Shown: positions 32,766 through 40,259 of the stretch, in pieces
Layout of the letters: each line of letters begins with the position of its first letter
Numbering within the stretch: the stretch's first letter is position 1
Assembly (NCBI GenBank): GCA_013141455.1
Contig: JABFQW010000042.1
Coordinates: 1 to 46,595 of the forward strand
DNA length: 46,595 nt
Direction of reading: 5' to 3'
DNA from: Bacteroidales bacterium
GTDB taxonomy: Bacteria; Bacteroidota; Bacteroidia; Bacteroidales; F082
The notes under the pieces: model-generated
The model's input: only the letters and a program-made list of their open reading frames with translations
What the model was told of the DNA's origin: nothing
Databases searched by the model: none
Translations under genes and position numbers: made by a program

Positions 32766-34277
32766 CTATTGCATTAATTTTTTAAAAGCTTTTCCAATAT
32801 TCTCAACAATATCCCCCGCGATCAAACTTTCATATCCCCATACATCGGCAGCGATATCACCGGCAAGTCCATGCAGATATACACCTAACTTTGCAGCTTC
32901 GATGGGCATATAGCCCTGAGCAAGTAATCCTAAAATTATTCCTGTCAGCACATCGCCGCTTCCTCCGGTTGCCATCCCCGGGTTACCGGTCGAATTGAAC
33001 CAACTATTACCCAATGGATCGGTTATCGTGGTGTGGGCGCCTTTGACAACCACAATTATTTTGAATCGGGTTGACAGTTCTTTTTGCAGACGCAATCTTT
33101 CATAACTATTTGTCCACTTCCCAACTAACCGCTCAAATTCCTTCGGATGAGGTGTGAGGATACTTCCTGCCGGTAGAAATGCCAGCCAGGTTTTGTTCTC
33201 TGACAGTATGTTTAACGCATCAGCATCGAAAACCATCGGGAATTTAACCTCCTGAATCAAAAATTTCATTGCTTTAATGGTTTCATCGTTCTTTCCTATT
33301 CCGGGTCCGATGCCAATAGCATTATAGCCCGACAAATCAGGAATTTTCGACCAATGCGTTGGCGATGGATCAATACTAAGCATGGCTTCAGGAAGTGAAA
33401 TCTGCATCGGTATAGTAGCTGATCCCGGAAGATGTACATGCAATAATCCGACCCCTGAACGTAAACAAGCCCCGGCTGCCAATATTGCAGCGCCTGATTT
33501 TCCTTCCGAACCTGCAATCAGAAGTGCATGACCAAAACTCCCTTTATGAGAAAATTTCGACCGCTTCTTTATCAAACCCATTATATCAGACGATGTAAGA
33601 TAATTGTCCTTGAAAAGTAGCGATTCAATAATACCGGGATGCAATCCGATGGGCAACACCTCCCACCTACCTACAATAAGCTCATACTCAGGAAATAAGA
33701 AAGGCAGTTTCGGGAATTGAAAAGTAAAGGTATAATCGGCATGAATAATCGCATCATGAAGTAAATCAACTGCCCGATCAATAATTAACCCTGAAGGAAT
33801 ATCGACCGATATCACAACGGCTCCGCTTGCATTGATGGTGCGTATTAAATTGGTGACAAAGCTTTCCGCCTTTCTGCTCAGTCCGGTTCCGAAAATGGCA
33901 TCAATGACTAAGCAATCTGACTTGATCTGTGGAATATCTTTCTCTTCAATAATCTCATACACCTGATTACCGGCTGTTTCTTTCAAACGTCCCAAATTAA
34001 CAACAAAGTCGTTGCTACTGTTTTGCGAATATTTCACCACATAGGTCTTGACAGTATTTCCATTTCCTAACAACATGCGGGACAATGCCAGACCATCTCC
34101 TCCATTATTGCCAACACCACAGAAAATACTGATTTCCTGAGACATTGATAAACTCACTTTCATCCGGTCGAAAAGCGCCCCGGCCGCCCGTTCCATTAAA
34201 TCAACAGAGGCAATTGGCTCATTCACTATCGTATAGTTGTCTGCCTCCCTGATCTGTGATACATTTAAAATCTTCAT
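32766..34277 (-). CDS. nnr: Bifunctional NAD(P)H-hydrate epimerase/dehydratase
   Basis: 503 residues. The N-terminal YjeF_N epimerase (about 1-215) shows FCGVGNNGGDGLALSR and DAIFGTGLSRKAES. The C-terminal YjeF_C, ribokinase-like dehydratase (about 230-500) shows GHALLIAGSEGKSGAAILAAGACLRSG, LTPHPKEFERL, and NPGMATGGSGDVLTGIILGLLAQG with the catalytic Asp. The enzyme repairs hydrated NADH and NADPH, with ADP as phosphate donor in the usual bacterial case. Full length; single gene with a TAnnTTTG promoter. Confidence 0.93.
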   Translation of the reverse strand: MKILNVSQIREADNYTIVNEPIASVDLMERAAGALFDRMKVSLSMSQEISIFCGVGNNGGDGLALSRMLLGNGNTVKTYVVKYSQNSSNDFVVNLGRLKETAGNQVYEIIEEKDIPQIKSDCLVIDAIFGTGLSRKAESFVTNLIRTINASGAVVISVDIPSGLIIDRAVDLLHDAIIHADYTFTFQFPKLPFLFPEYELIVGRWEVLPIGLHPGIIESLLFKDNYLTSSDIMGLIKKRSKFSHKGSFGHALLIAGSEGKSGAAILAAGACLRSGVGLLHVHLPGSATIPMQISLPEAMLSIDPSPTHWSKIPDLSGYNAIGIGPGIGKNDETIKAMKFLIQEVKFPMVFDADALNILSENKTWLAFLPAGSILTPHPKEFERLVGKWTNSYERLRLQKELSTRFKIIVVVKGAHTTITDPLGNSWFNSTGNPGMATGGSGDVLTGIILGLLAQGYMPIEAAKLGVYLHGLAGDIAADVWGYESLIAGDIVENIGKAFKKLMQ

Positions 34278-34301
34278 AATGGTTATTCCTAAAGTCTTTT
34301 A

Positions 34302-34309
34302 CAAATTTA
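34302..34309 (-). promoter_or_regulatory. -7 promoter element of the nnr gene
   Basis: TAAATTTG on the minus strand, 25 bases before the start codon, fits TAnnTTTG. Confidence 0.45.
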
Positions 34310-34354
34310 ACCCAAATTAATCAGTAGGAGGCTAATAAAAGCCGAACTATCTGA

Positions 34355-34460
34355 TTTAGTTGGGTTAACCCCGACTTAGTGTTTGTTTGAAGCATGATAA
34401 ATCATGCTGAATTACAAACTCTTAGTCGATTACGCATTTTTAATGCGTAATTTGGGTTTA
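34355..34460. repeat. Cluster of nested palindromes between divergent genes
   Basis: GGGTTAACCC (34362-34371); then a stem GACTTAGTGTTTGT 34373-34386 with ACAAACTCTTAGTC 34414-34427 (two mismatches) that encloses the perfect hairpin AGCATGAT/ATCATGCT (34391-34408); then the perfect hairpin ATTACGCATT/AATGCGTAAT (34429-34451). It looks like a compound REP-type repeat in the divergent promoter region of nnr and rlmD. Confidence 0.65.
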
Positions 34461-34542
34461 ACTACAATTGAATCAGTTGTCACAATCAAAGTGAAATGAG
34501 ATGATATATTGACATATTCTTAGGCAAATCCTCCCATTTGAT

Positions 34543-34550
34543 TAAATTTG
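34543..34550 (+). promoter_or_regulatory. -7 promoter element of rlmD
   Basis: TAAATTTG, 18 bases before the ATG at 34569, fits TAnnTTTG. Confidence 0.45.
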
Positions 34551-34568
34551 CCGCCTAAACAAATTTAG

Positions 34569-36020
34569 ATGCCTAAAAAAAACAGAAGAACTTCACAGTT
34601 TATAGAAAACGTGTCAATTATTGATGCTGCTGCCGAAGGTGTCGCTGTAGCCAAACCCGATGATAAGGTTGTATTCATTCCATTTGGAGCGCCTGGTGAT
34701 GTGGTTGACATTGAGGTATTTAAGAAAAAACGAAACTATTTCGAAGGCAAGATAATTAATTTCAAAAGCTATTCTGAAAAACGTACAGCGCCAGTCTGCG
34801 ATCATTTTGGTATTTGTGGTGGCTGCAAATGGCAACATCTTGATTATCAATGGCAGTTACACTACAAACAAAAACAAGTCAAGGACAACTTTGAACGGAT
34901 AGGTAAAATTGAATATCCTGAAATCAGGCCAATTATCGGATGCGATAATCAATTCTATTACCGGAATAAACTCGAATATACTTTTTCGAATCGTAAATGG
35001 TTTACCGATGGCGTTCCAACCGATGTCAATAATCCGGCCGTTGCTTCGGGATTGGGATTTCATTTACCCGGGATGTTCGACAGGATTTTAGATATCCAAC
35101 ATTGTCATTTACAGGCCGATCCATCAAACAGAATCCGTTTGGCAATCAAAGAATTTTCCATTGCTAAAAACTATAGCTTTTATGATGCACGTAATCATTC
35201 AGGGTTTTTAAGAAACCTTCTTATTCGCAATACAAGCATTGGCGATCTTATGGTAATTGTTGTGACAGGGTATGAAGATCAATGCACCGAAAATGAGTTG
35301 CTACCATTTATCGCCGAAACATTTCCCGAAATCACCTCGCTGATGTGGGTTGTCAACACCAAGAAAAACGACATTATTAACGATCTGGAAATCAAATTAT
35401 TTCGTAGCAAACCATTTATTACCGAGCAAATGAAATCGCCTGATGACCAGTTTCCCGATCTTAAATTTAACATCGGACCGGTTTCATTTTACCAGACGAA
35501 TTCGGTGCAGGCCGGGAAGTTATATAAAACAGCATTTGATTTCGCTGATTTCAAAGGCCATGAACTCGTGTATGACTTATATACCGGAACTGGTACGATT
35601 GCCAACTATGTTGCCAGAAATGTAAAACAAGTTATTGGCATTGAATATGTTGCTGAAGCAATAGCTGATGCCGGAATAAATTCGGCATTAAATCAAATCG
35701 ATAACACTGTATTTTACGCCGGAGATATGGTTGATGTCCTGAATGACGAATTCGTTTCAACCCACGGAAAGCCTGACGTTATTATAACCGATCCGCCACG
35801 TGCCGGCATGCACGAAAAAGTGGTGAATCAGATTCTGAAGATCGAACCCGAAAAAGTGGTTTATATCAGTTGTAACCCTGCCACCCAGGCGCGTGACCTA
35901 CAATTACTCGACAGTAAATACAAAGTAATAGCGGTTCAACCTGTTGATATGTTCCCTCAGACCCATCATGTTGAAAATGTTGTACTTCTGGTAAAAAGAA
36001 TCACTGCTGATCTAAACTGA
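34569..36020 (+). CDS. rlmD: 23S rRNA (uracil-C5)-methyltransferase, RlmD family
   Basis: 483 residues. An N-terminal TRAM domain (about 10-65) is followed by the 4Fe-4S motif CDHFGICGGCKWQH (about 77-90), with a fourth Cys presumably in the CHLQ segment (about 179). The SAM-binding core YDLYTGTGTIANYVA (about 336-350), ITDPPRAGMHEKV (about 405-417) and the catalytic Cys in YISCNPATQARDL (about 432-444) are all present. Members methylate U1939 (or U747) of 23S rRNA; which site cannot be told here, so the symbol is by family. It overlaps the convergent aroK by 9 bp. Confidence 0.88.
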   Translation: MPKKNRRTSQFIENVSIIDAAAEGVAVAKPDDKVVFIPFGAPGDVVDIEVFKKKRNYFEGKIINFKSYSEKRTAPVCDHFGICGGCKWQHLDYQWQLHYKQKQVKDNFERIGKIEYPEIRPIIGCDNQFYYRNKLEYTFSNRKWFTDGVPTDVNNPAVASGLGFHLPGMFDRILDIQHCHLQADPSNRIRLAIKEFSIAKNYSFYDARNHSGFLRNLLIRNTSIGDLMVIVVTGYEDQCTENELLPFIAETFPEITSLMWVVNTKKNDIINDLEIKLFRSKPFITEQMKSPDDQFPDLKFNIGPVSFYQTNSVQAGKLYKTAFDFADFKGHELVYDLYTGTGTIANYVARNVKQVIGIEYVAEAIADAGINSALNQIDNTVFYAGDMVDVLNDEFVSTHGKPDVIITDPPRAGMHEKVVNQILKIEPEKVVYISCNPATQARDLQLLDSKYKVIAVQPVDMFPQTHHVENVVLLVKRITADLN

Positions 36021-36527
36021 TGGTTGAATCGTCCTGATTTGTTCGATCAAACCCATATAATTGAGTGAAATAGCCGGAACAATGATCTTTGCCTGCGTAT
36101 AGAAAATATTTCTGTGGCGCAGATGATCATGAATATACGTAAATAATTCATCATCACTTTTATCAAGCAGTAATGGGCGTTTCTTTTTTGAATTTATAAT
36201 CCGGGAGATAATTGCAGCTACACCCATTTCGAGAAAAATGGTCATGCCCAGCTTATTCATCCATTCCATATTATCGTAGTAACAAGGAGTTCCGCCTCCG
36301 GTAGCGATCACAACATTATCAAGCACTGATGTTTCCTTTAACAATTGACTTTCGAGCCTTCGGAATAAAACTTCATCATATTTCCTGAAAAATTCAGGTA
36401 TAGTAATTTTAAACCGCTGTTCGAAAAGTTCATCCAGATCGAAGCGCGTATAACCAAGTAATTGTGCAAGTTTATGTGAAACGGTACTTTTTCCGGAACC
36501 CATATAACCAACAAGATAAATTCGCAT
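36012..36527 (-). CDS. aroK: Shikimate kinase
   Basis: 171 residues. Walker A GYMGSGKST (7-15), the shikimate-binding DLDELFEQR (31-39), RRLESQLLKE (55-64), ATGGGTPCY (75-83) and the lid with KKRPLL (about 134-139) are all present. It phosphorylates shikimate at O3 with ATP. It is the last gene of a minus-strand set after the two transketolase genes (37 bp apart), which supply erythrose-4-phosphate to the same pathway. Its 3' end overlaps rlmD by 9 bp. Confidence 0.93.
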   Translation of the reverse strand: MRIYLVGYMGSGKSTVSHKLAQLLGYTRFDLDELFEQRFKITIPEFFRKYDEVLFRRLESQLLKETSVLDNVVIATGGGTPCYYDNMEWMNKLGMTIFLEMGVAAIISRIINSKKKRPLLLDKSDDELFTYIHDHLRHRNIFYTQAKIIVPAISLNYMGLIEQIRTIQPSV

Positions 36528-36564
36528 AACGGAAAAATTTGTTGGTGATAATTCTCAACCCTAA

Positions 36565-37515
36565 CTATTTACGGGAAATTGCCTTTTTTGCCGCAGCAAT
36601 TATATCTGCTGTTTCTAATCCATACAGACCAAGCAATTCTTCAGGTGTTCCACTCTGGCCAAATTGATCATCAACAGCCACCATTTCGATGGGTGTAGGT
36701 AAATTCAATGCCAATAATTGAGCAATACTGTCACCCAATCCGCCATTTCGCTGATGCTCCTCGGCTGTTACAACACATTTGGTTTTTGATACTGACCGTA
36801 AAATTGCTTCATTATCCAAAGGTTTAATTGTGTGAATATTAATAAGTTCGGCATGAATACCTTCTTTTTCAAGCTGCTGTATCGCTTCAATGGCTTTCCA
36901 TACCAAATGGCCGGTTGCAAAAATACTTACATCTGTGCCTTCCTGAAGCATTTGCGCTTTACCAATAATCAAAGGTTCTGTTTCGGATGTAAAATTAGGC
37001 ACTTTCGGACGGCCAAAACGCAGATATACAGGACCATCAAATGCTGCGATGGCATGAACAGCCGCCCTTGTCTGGTTATAATCGCATGGCACAATCACTG
37101 TCATTCCGGGTAACATTTTCATCATGCCGATATCTTCAAGAATCTGATGTGTTGCACCATCCTCACCCAATGTTAGCCCTGCATGTGAAGCACAAATTTT
37201 TACATTCTTCCCTGAATATGCTACCGATTGTCTGATCTGATCATAAACCCGTCCGGTAGAGAAATTTGCAAAAGTCCCGGTAAACGGGATGTAACCACCA
37301 ATAGTCAGTCCTGCCGCCATCCCTATCATATTCGCTTCGGAGATGCCCGTTTGAAAAAACCGTTCAGGAAAATCCTTTACAAACGCATCCATTTTAAGCG
37401 AACCAATCAGGTCGGCACACAAGGCAACAACTTTGGGGTTCAGTTTTCCAATTTCGTAAAGTCCGGCACCAAAGCCCGAACGTGTATCCTGATAATTTTG
37501 TATTTTAAATTCCAT
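36565..37515 (-). CDS. Transketolase, C-terminal subunit
   Basis: 316 residues from ATG 37515 (MEFKIQNYQDTRSGFG); upstream in-frame codons to 37536 are less likely. It carries the pyrimidine-binding domain with GISEANMIGMAAGL (about 64-77), TFANFSTGRVYDQIR and HAGLTLGEDGATHQ, and the C-terminal transketolase domain (about 185-316) with TAEEHQRNGGLGDSIAQLL. It works with the N-terminal subunit encoded 41 bp upstream as the split form of transketolase. The pair makes erythrose-4-phosphate and pentose phosphates. Confidence 0.9.
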   Translation of the reverse strand: MEFKIQNYQDTRSGFGAGLYEIGKLNPKVVALCADLIGSLKMDAFVKDFPERFFQTGISEANMIGMAAGLTIGGYIPFTGTFANFSTGRVYDQIRQSVAYSGKNVKICASHAGLTLGEDGATHQILEDIGMMKMLPGMTVIVPCDYNQTRAAVHAIAAFDGPVYLRFGRPKVPNFTSETEPLIIGKAQMLQEGTDVSIFATGHLVWKAIEAIQQLEKEGIHAELINIHTIKPLDNEAILRSVSKTKCVVTAEEHQRNGGLGDSIAQLLALNLPTPIEMVAVDDQFGQSGTPEELLGLYGLETADIIAAAKKAISRK

Positions 37516-37556
37516 CGAAATCATTTTTAACATCAAAAAAAATCAACTAAACAGGT

Positions 37557-38402
37557 TTAATAATCTCCCAGCGTTTCTTCAAGCTGTGCTAAAGCAAGCC
37601 GGAGTTGTTCGTCATTTGGGGCAGCTCCATGCCATTTATGCGTACCAACCATGAAATCAACCCCCTGACCCATTTCTGTTTTCAACAGTAAGAGTTGCGG
37701 TTTTCCTTGAAAGGCATTTTTCCTTGCCAGTTTAAGTGTATCTATTACTTCCTGCATATCGTTACCATTCAGGGGGTAAACGATCCAACCAAATGCTTCA
37801 TATTTTGCTTTAAGGTCACCCAAAGGCATCACCTTCGAAACCGGACCATCAATTTGCTGTCCATTAAAATCAATGGCAGCAACAAGATTATCAACATTTT
37901 TACCAGCCGCATTTATTGCCGCTTCCCAAACCTGACCTTCCTGTTGTTCGCCATCGCCCATCAAAACAAAAACAAGCGATTGATCATTGTTAAGCTTCTT
38001 TGCCTGGGCAGCGCCGATAGCAACTGACATGCCCTGACCTAACGAACCCGATGACATTCTAACACCTGGCAATCCTTCATGTGTTGTAGGATGACCCTGC
38101 AAACGTGAATGTAGCTTACGGAAACTCCCTAATTCGGAAACATCAAAATAGCCACGTCGTGCCAATATGCTGTAGAAAACAGGGCTTATGTGACCATTCG
38201 AAAGGAAAAACAGATCTTCACCTACTCCATCCATTTCAAATACTTCCGGTTTTATTTTCATTTCATGAAAATAAAGCGCAGTCAGATAGTCGGTGCATCC
38301 GAGCGATCCACCAGGATGACCTGATTGGCAGGCATGTACCATTCGAACGATATCGCGCCTTACCTGGCTTGCAATCCGTTGTAAATTTTTTATTTCAGAC
38401 AT
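37557..38402 (-). CDS. Transketolase, N-terminal subunit
   Basis: 281 residues, the thiamine-diphosphate-binding half: VHACQSGHPGGSLG (near 22-35), FLSNGHISPVFYS, MSSGSLGQGMSVAIGAAQAKKL (about 115-136) and GDGEQQEGQVWEAAINAAGKNVDNLVAAIDFN (about 149-181), which includes the GDG..N cofactor motif. It is the first gene of the tktN-tktC-aroK set on the minus strand, with a TAnnTTTG promoter at 38456-38463. Confidence 0.92.
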   Translation of the reverse strand: MSEIKNLQRIASQVRRDIVRMVHACQSGHPGGSLGCTDYLTALYFHEMKIKPEVFEMDGVGEDLFFLSNGHISPVFYSILARRGYFDVSELGSFRKLHSRLQGHPTTHEGLPGVRMSSGSLGQGMSVAIGAAQAKKLNNDQSLVFVLMGDGEQQEGQVWEAAINAAGKNVDNLVAAIDFNGQQIDGPVSKVMPLGDLKAKYEAFGWIVYPLNGNDMQEVIDTLKLARKNAFQGKPQLLLLKTEMGQGVDFMVGTHKWHGAAPNDEQLRLALAQLEETLGDY

Positions 38403-38455
38403 TGATGTAAAAGTTTTCTGATTGAATAATGAAGAAAAAAAATAAAAATAAGCGA

Positions 38456-38463
38456 CAAAAGTA
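38456..38463 (-). promoter_or_regulatory. -7 promoter element of the transketolase-shikimate kinase operon
   Basis: TACTTTTG on the minus strand fits TAnnTTTG, 54 bases before the start codon. Confidence 0.45.
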
Positions 38464-38514
38464 GGCTTTTGTGAGAAAAATAAAAAATATTAATTTTAAA
38501 AAGGGATAAAAAGG

Positions 38515-38577
38515 AAAGCCCTTGGAGTAGTCATGAATCGTAAAAAACAACTAAAACGATTCACCCCCAAGGGCTTT
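38515..38577. repeat. Long two-part hairpin between DUF2461 and transketolase genes
   Basis: AAAGCCCTTGG (38515-38525) pairs perfectly with CCAAGGGCTTT (38567-38577), and inside it TGAATCGT (38534-38541) pairs perfectly with ACGATTCA (38556-38563). On the minus strand the stem is followed by TTTCCTTTTTA, so it may end DUF2461 transcripts. It also overlaps a 25-codon plus-strand open frame. Confidence 0.7.
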
Positions 38578-38610
38578 AAGTTCGAACTTATAAAACAACC
38601 AACCAATTAG
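38533..38610 (+). CDS. Possible very small basic protein (25 residues)
   Basis: ATG 38533 to TAG 38608. It starts MNRKKQLKRFTPKGFKF and ends ELIKQPTN, strongly basic at the start. A GGAG lies 7 bases upstream of the ATG, a better ribosome-binding site than most genes here have. Its first half coincides with the hairpin at 38515-38577, so translation and folding would compete. I do not recognise a family with certainty. It could be a real microprotein, a leader peptide or chance. Confidence 0.4.
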   Translation: MNRKKQLKRFTPKGFKFELIKQPTN

Positions 38611-38695
38611 GCTACAAAGATAACATTAAATTAATACGAGCGCAAGTAATAAATCAGTTTTCGGTATAAAAAAAAAAGTTATCGGTTAAAAGAGA

Positions 38696-39349
38696 TCAGG
38701 CGTTTAAAATAGAACGACATAAAAACTGATTTAATGGATAGAGTTCTTTAAAAACACCGATAGCAAAATTCTGAATATCTGATAGTTGAGAAATTTCATC
38801 AGGAATCTGGCATGAAGCGACATAATGTTTGTATTTCAGCAGCTCTCCTTTGGGAAAATCAGTGGGAAAACCTTTTGGGATACGCGTATATTTTTCATCC
38901 ATGAGCGCCCCAAATGTTTTTTTAAATAAATCATTCTCAATAATAGTATAAAAATCACCTGAATTAAAATAGATTTCATTCCTGATTGCCTGTTGCACCA
39001 AGGGTTGCGGCGAATAAATCCCTCCTCCAACGAAGCTTTTGCCCGGCTCAAAGTGAATATAATATCCCGCCGATTGCGACGATTTTCCGTCTTTCGCCAT
39101 AAACGCGCTCATAAATAATTTGTAAGGCGATTTATCATGAGAGAAACGTATATCCCTGTTAATACGGAAAAGACACTTTTTTGATTCAAGATTTTCAATA
39201 GATGGATCAAATTTCGAGATTTCGCTGATTAACCCATCCACCATAACAATTAATTCCGACTTAGCTTTTTCGTAATCTTTTCGGTGTGTTTCGAACCAAT
39301 CGCGGTTATTATTTTGGCTGAGCGCTTCTAAAAAAGTTAAAATATTCAT
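38696..39349 (-). CDS. DUF2461 family protein
   Basis: 217 residues from ATG 39349; a TTG at 39358 is less likely. DUF2461/TIGR02453 features are visible: LTFLEALSQNNNRDWFETHRKDYE (4-27), RINRDIRFSHDKSPYKLFMSAFM (about 64-86), AGYYIHFEPGKSFVGGGIYSPQP (about 95-117) and GFPTDFPKGELLKYKHYVAS. The function of the family is not established. Single gene, divergent from the PorV-like gene. Confidence 0.88.
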   Translation of the reverse strand: MNILTFLEALSQNNNRDWFETHRKDYEKAKSELIVMVDGLISEISKFDPSIENLESKKCLFRINRDIRFSHDKSPYKLFMSAFMAKDGKSSQSAGYYIHFEPGKSFVGGGIYSPQPLVQQAIRNEIYFNSGDFYTIIENDLFKKTFGALMDEKYTRIPKGFPTDFPKGELLKYKHYVASCQIPDEISQLSDIQNFAIGVFKELYPLNQFLCRSILNA

Positions 39350-39371
39350 ACGCAACAATCTAATTTGAATA

Positions 39372-39379
39372 CAAAATTA
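39372..39379 (-). promoter_or_regulatory. -7 promoter element of the DUF2461 gene
   Basis: TAATTTTG on the minus strand fits TAnnTTTG, 23 bases before the start codon at 39349. Confidence 0.45.
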
Positions 39380-39419
39380 TCTAAATTCGTGGAATATTGG
39401 ACGTCAAAAATCCCCGGTT

Positions 39420-40259
39420 ATGAAACAACTATTTACTCTTTTATTACTTTGCCTTCTTTTTCCGGTGTTACACTGTTACCCGCAAACGATAGGTAAAACG
39501 GCAGGAGCTCGTTCAGCTGCGATGGGTGGGGCATCCGTGAGTTTAAGCGATTTCTGGTCAATCCAGAATAACCCGGCTGGCATGGCACTTCAACCTTCAC
39601 TTTCAGCCGGTGTGTTTTACGAAAACCGGTTTCTGATGAAGGAACTTTCGCTCAAAGGTGCTGCTGTTGTTGCCCCGACCCGGTTTGGTGTTTTAGGGCT
39701 AAGCTTTAACCAATTTGGTTACACTTTATATAACGAAAACAAATTCGGTTTGGCATATGCCCGATCATTCGGTAAACTGCTTCGAATAGGCTTACAGCTT
39801 GATTATCAAACCACAAACATCGCTGAAAATTATAGGGATGCAAGCTTTGTGACTTTTGAACTCGGCGTTCAATCCACGTTAAACGAGAAACTTAGCCTTG
39901 GTGCCTATGTCTATAATCCTGTCAGGATGGAAATTGCTGATTATCCCGACGAATCAACGCCTATGGTCATGCGGTTTGGTTTGACTTATTCATTGACCCC
40001 AGAATTTATTGGTGTAACAGAAATAGAACAAAACTTTCAAACAAAGGCGTCGCTCCGTGTTGGACTCGAATACGCCATTCAACAAAAATTTTTCATTCGT
40101 ACCGGAATAAGCACAAACCCGGGTCTGCTTACCATGGGTGCCGGAATTCATTTCAGACAACTTCAGTTTCATATTGCTGCTTCGATGCATCAAATATTAG
40201 GTGTTACTACACAGGCCGGATTGGTATTCCAATTTGCAAAAAAACAGACGAATGAATAA
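39420..40259 (+). CDS. PorV/PorQ-like outer membrane beta-barrel protein
   Basis: 279 residues. Signal peptide 1-22, then TAGARSAAMGGASVSLSDFWSIQNNPAGMALQ, the conserved start of PorV/PorQ and UPF0164-type barrels of the FadL superfamily, and a series of amphipathic strands ending in an aromatic residue (QAGLVFQFAKK). In Bacteroidota such proteins sit in the outer membrane, some as T9SS shuttle parts; this one is paired instead with a helix-hairpin-helix barrel-like protein whose start overlaps its end by 8 bp. Its exact role is not known. Confidence 0.75.
   Translation: MKQLFTLLLLCLLFPVLHCYPQTIGKTAGARSAAMGGASVSLSDFWSIQNNPAGMALQPSLSAGVFYENRFLMKELSLKGAAVVAPTRFGVLGLSFNQFGYTLYNENKFGLAYARSFGKLLRIGLQLDYQTTNIAENYRDASFVTFELGVQSTLNEKLSLGAYVYNPVRMEIADYPDESTPMVMRFGLTYSLTPEFIGVTEIEQNFQTKASLRVGLEYAIQQKFFIRTGISTNPGLLTMGAGIHFRQLQFHIAASMHQILGVTTQAGLVFQFAKKQTNE

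Noticed and set aside
36012-36020. Frameshift or misassembly at the rlmD-aroK overlap
   Set aside because: Both proteins have complete, normal C-termini; a 9-bp convergent overlap is ordinary.
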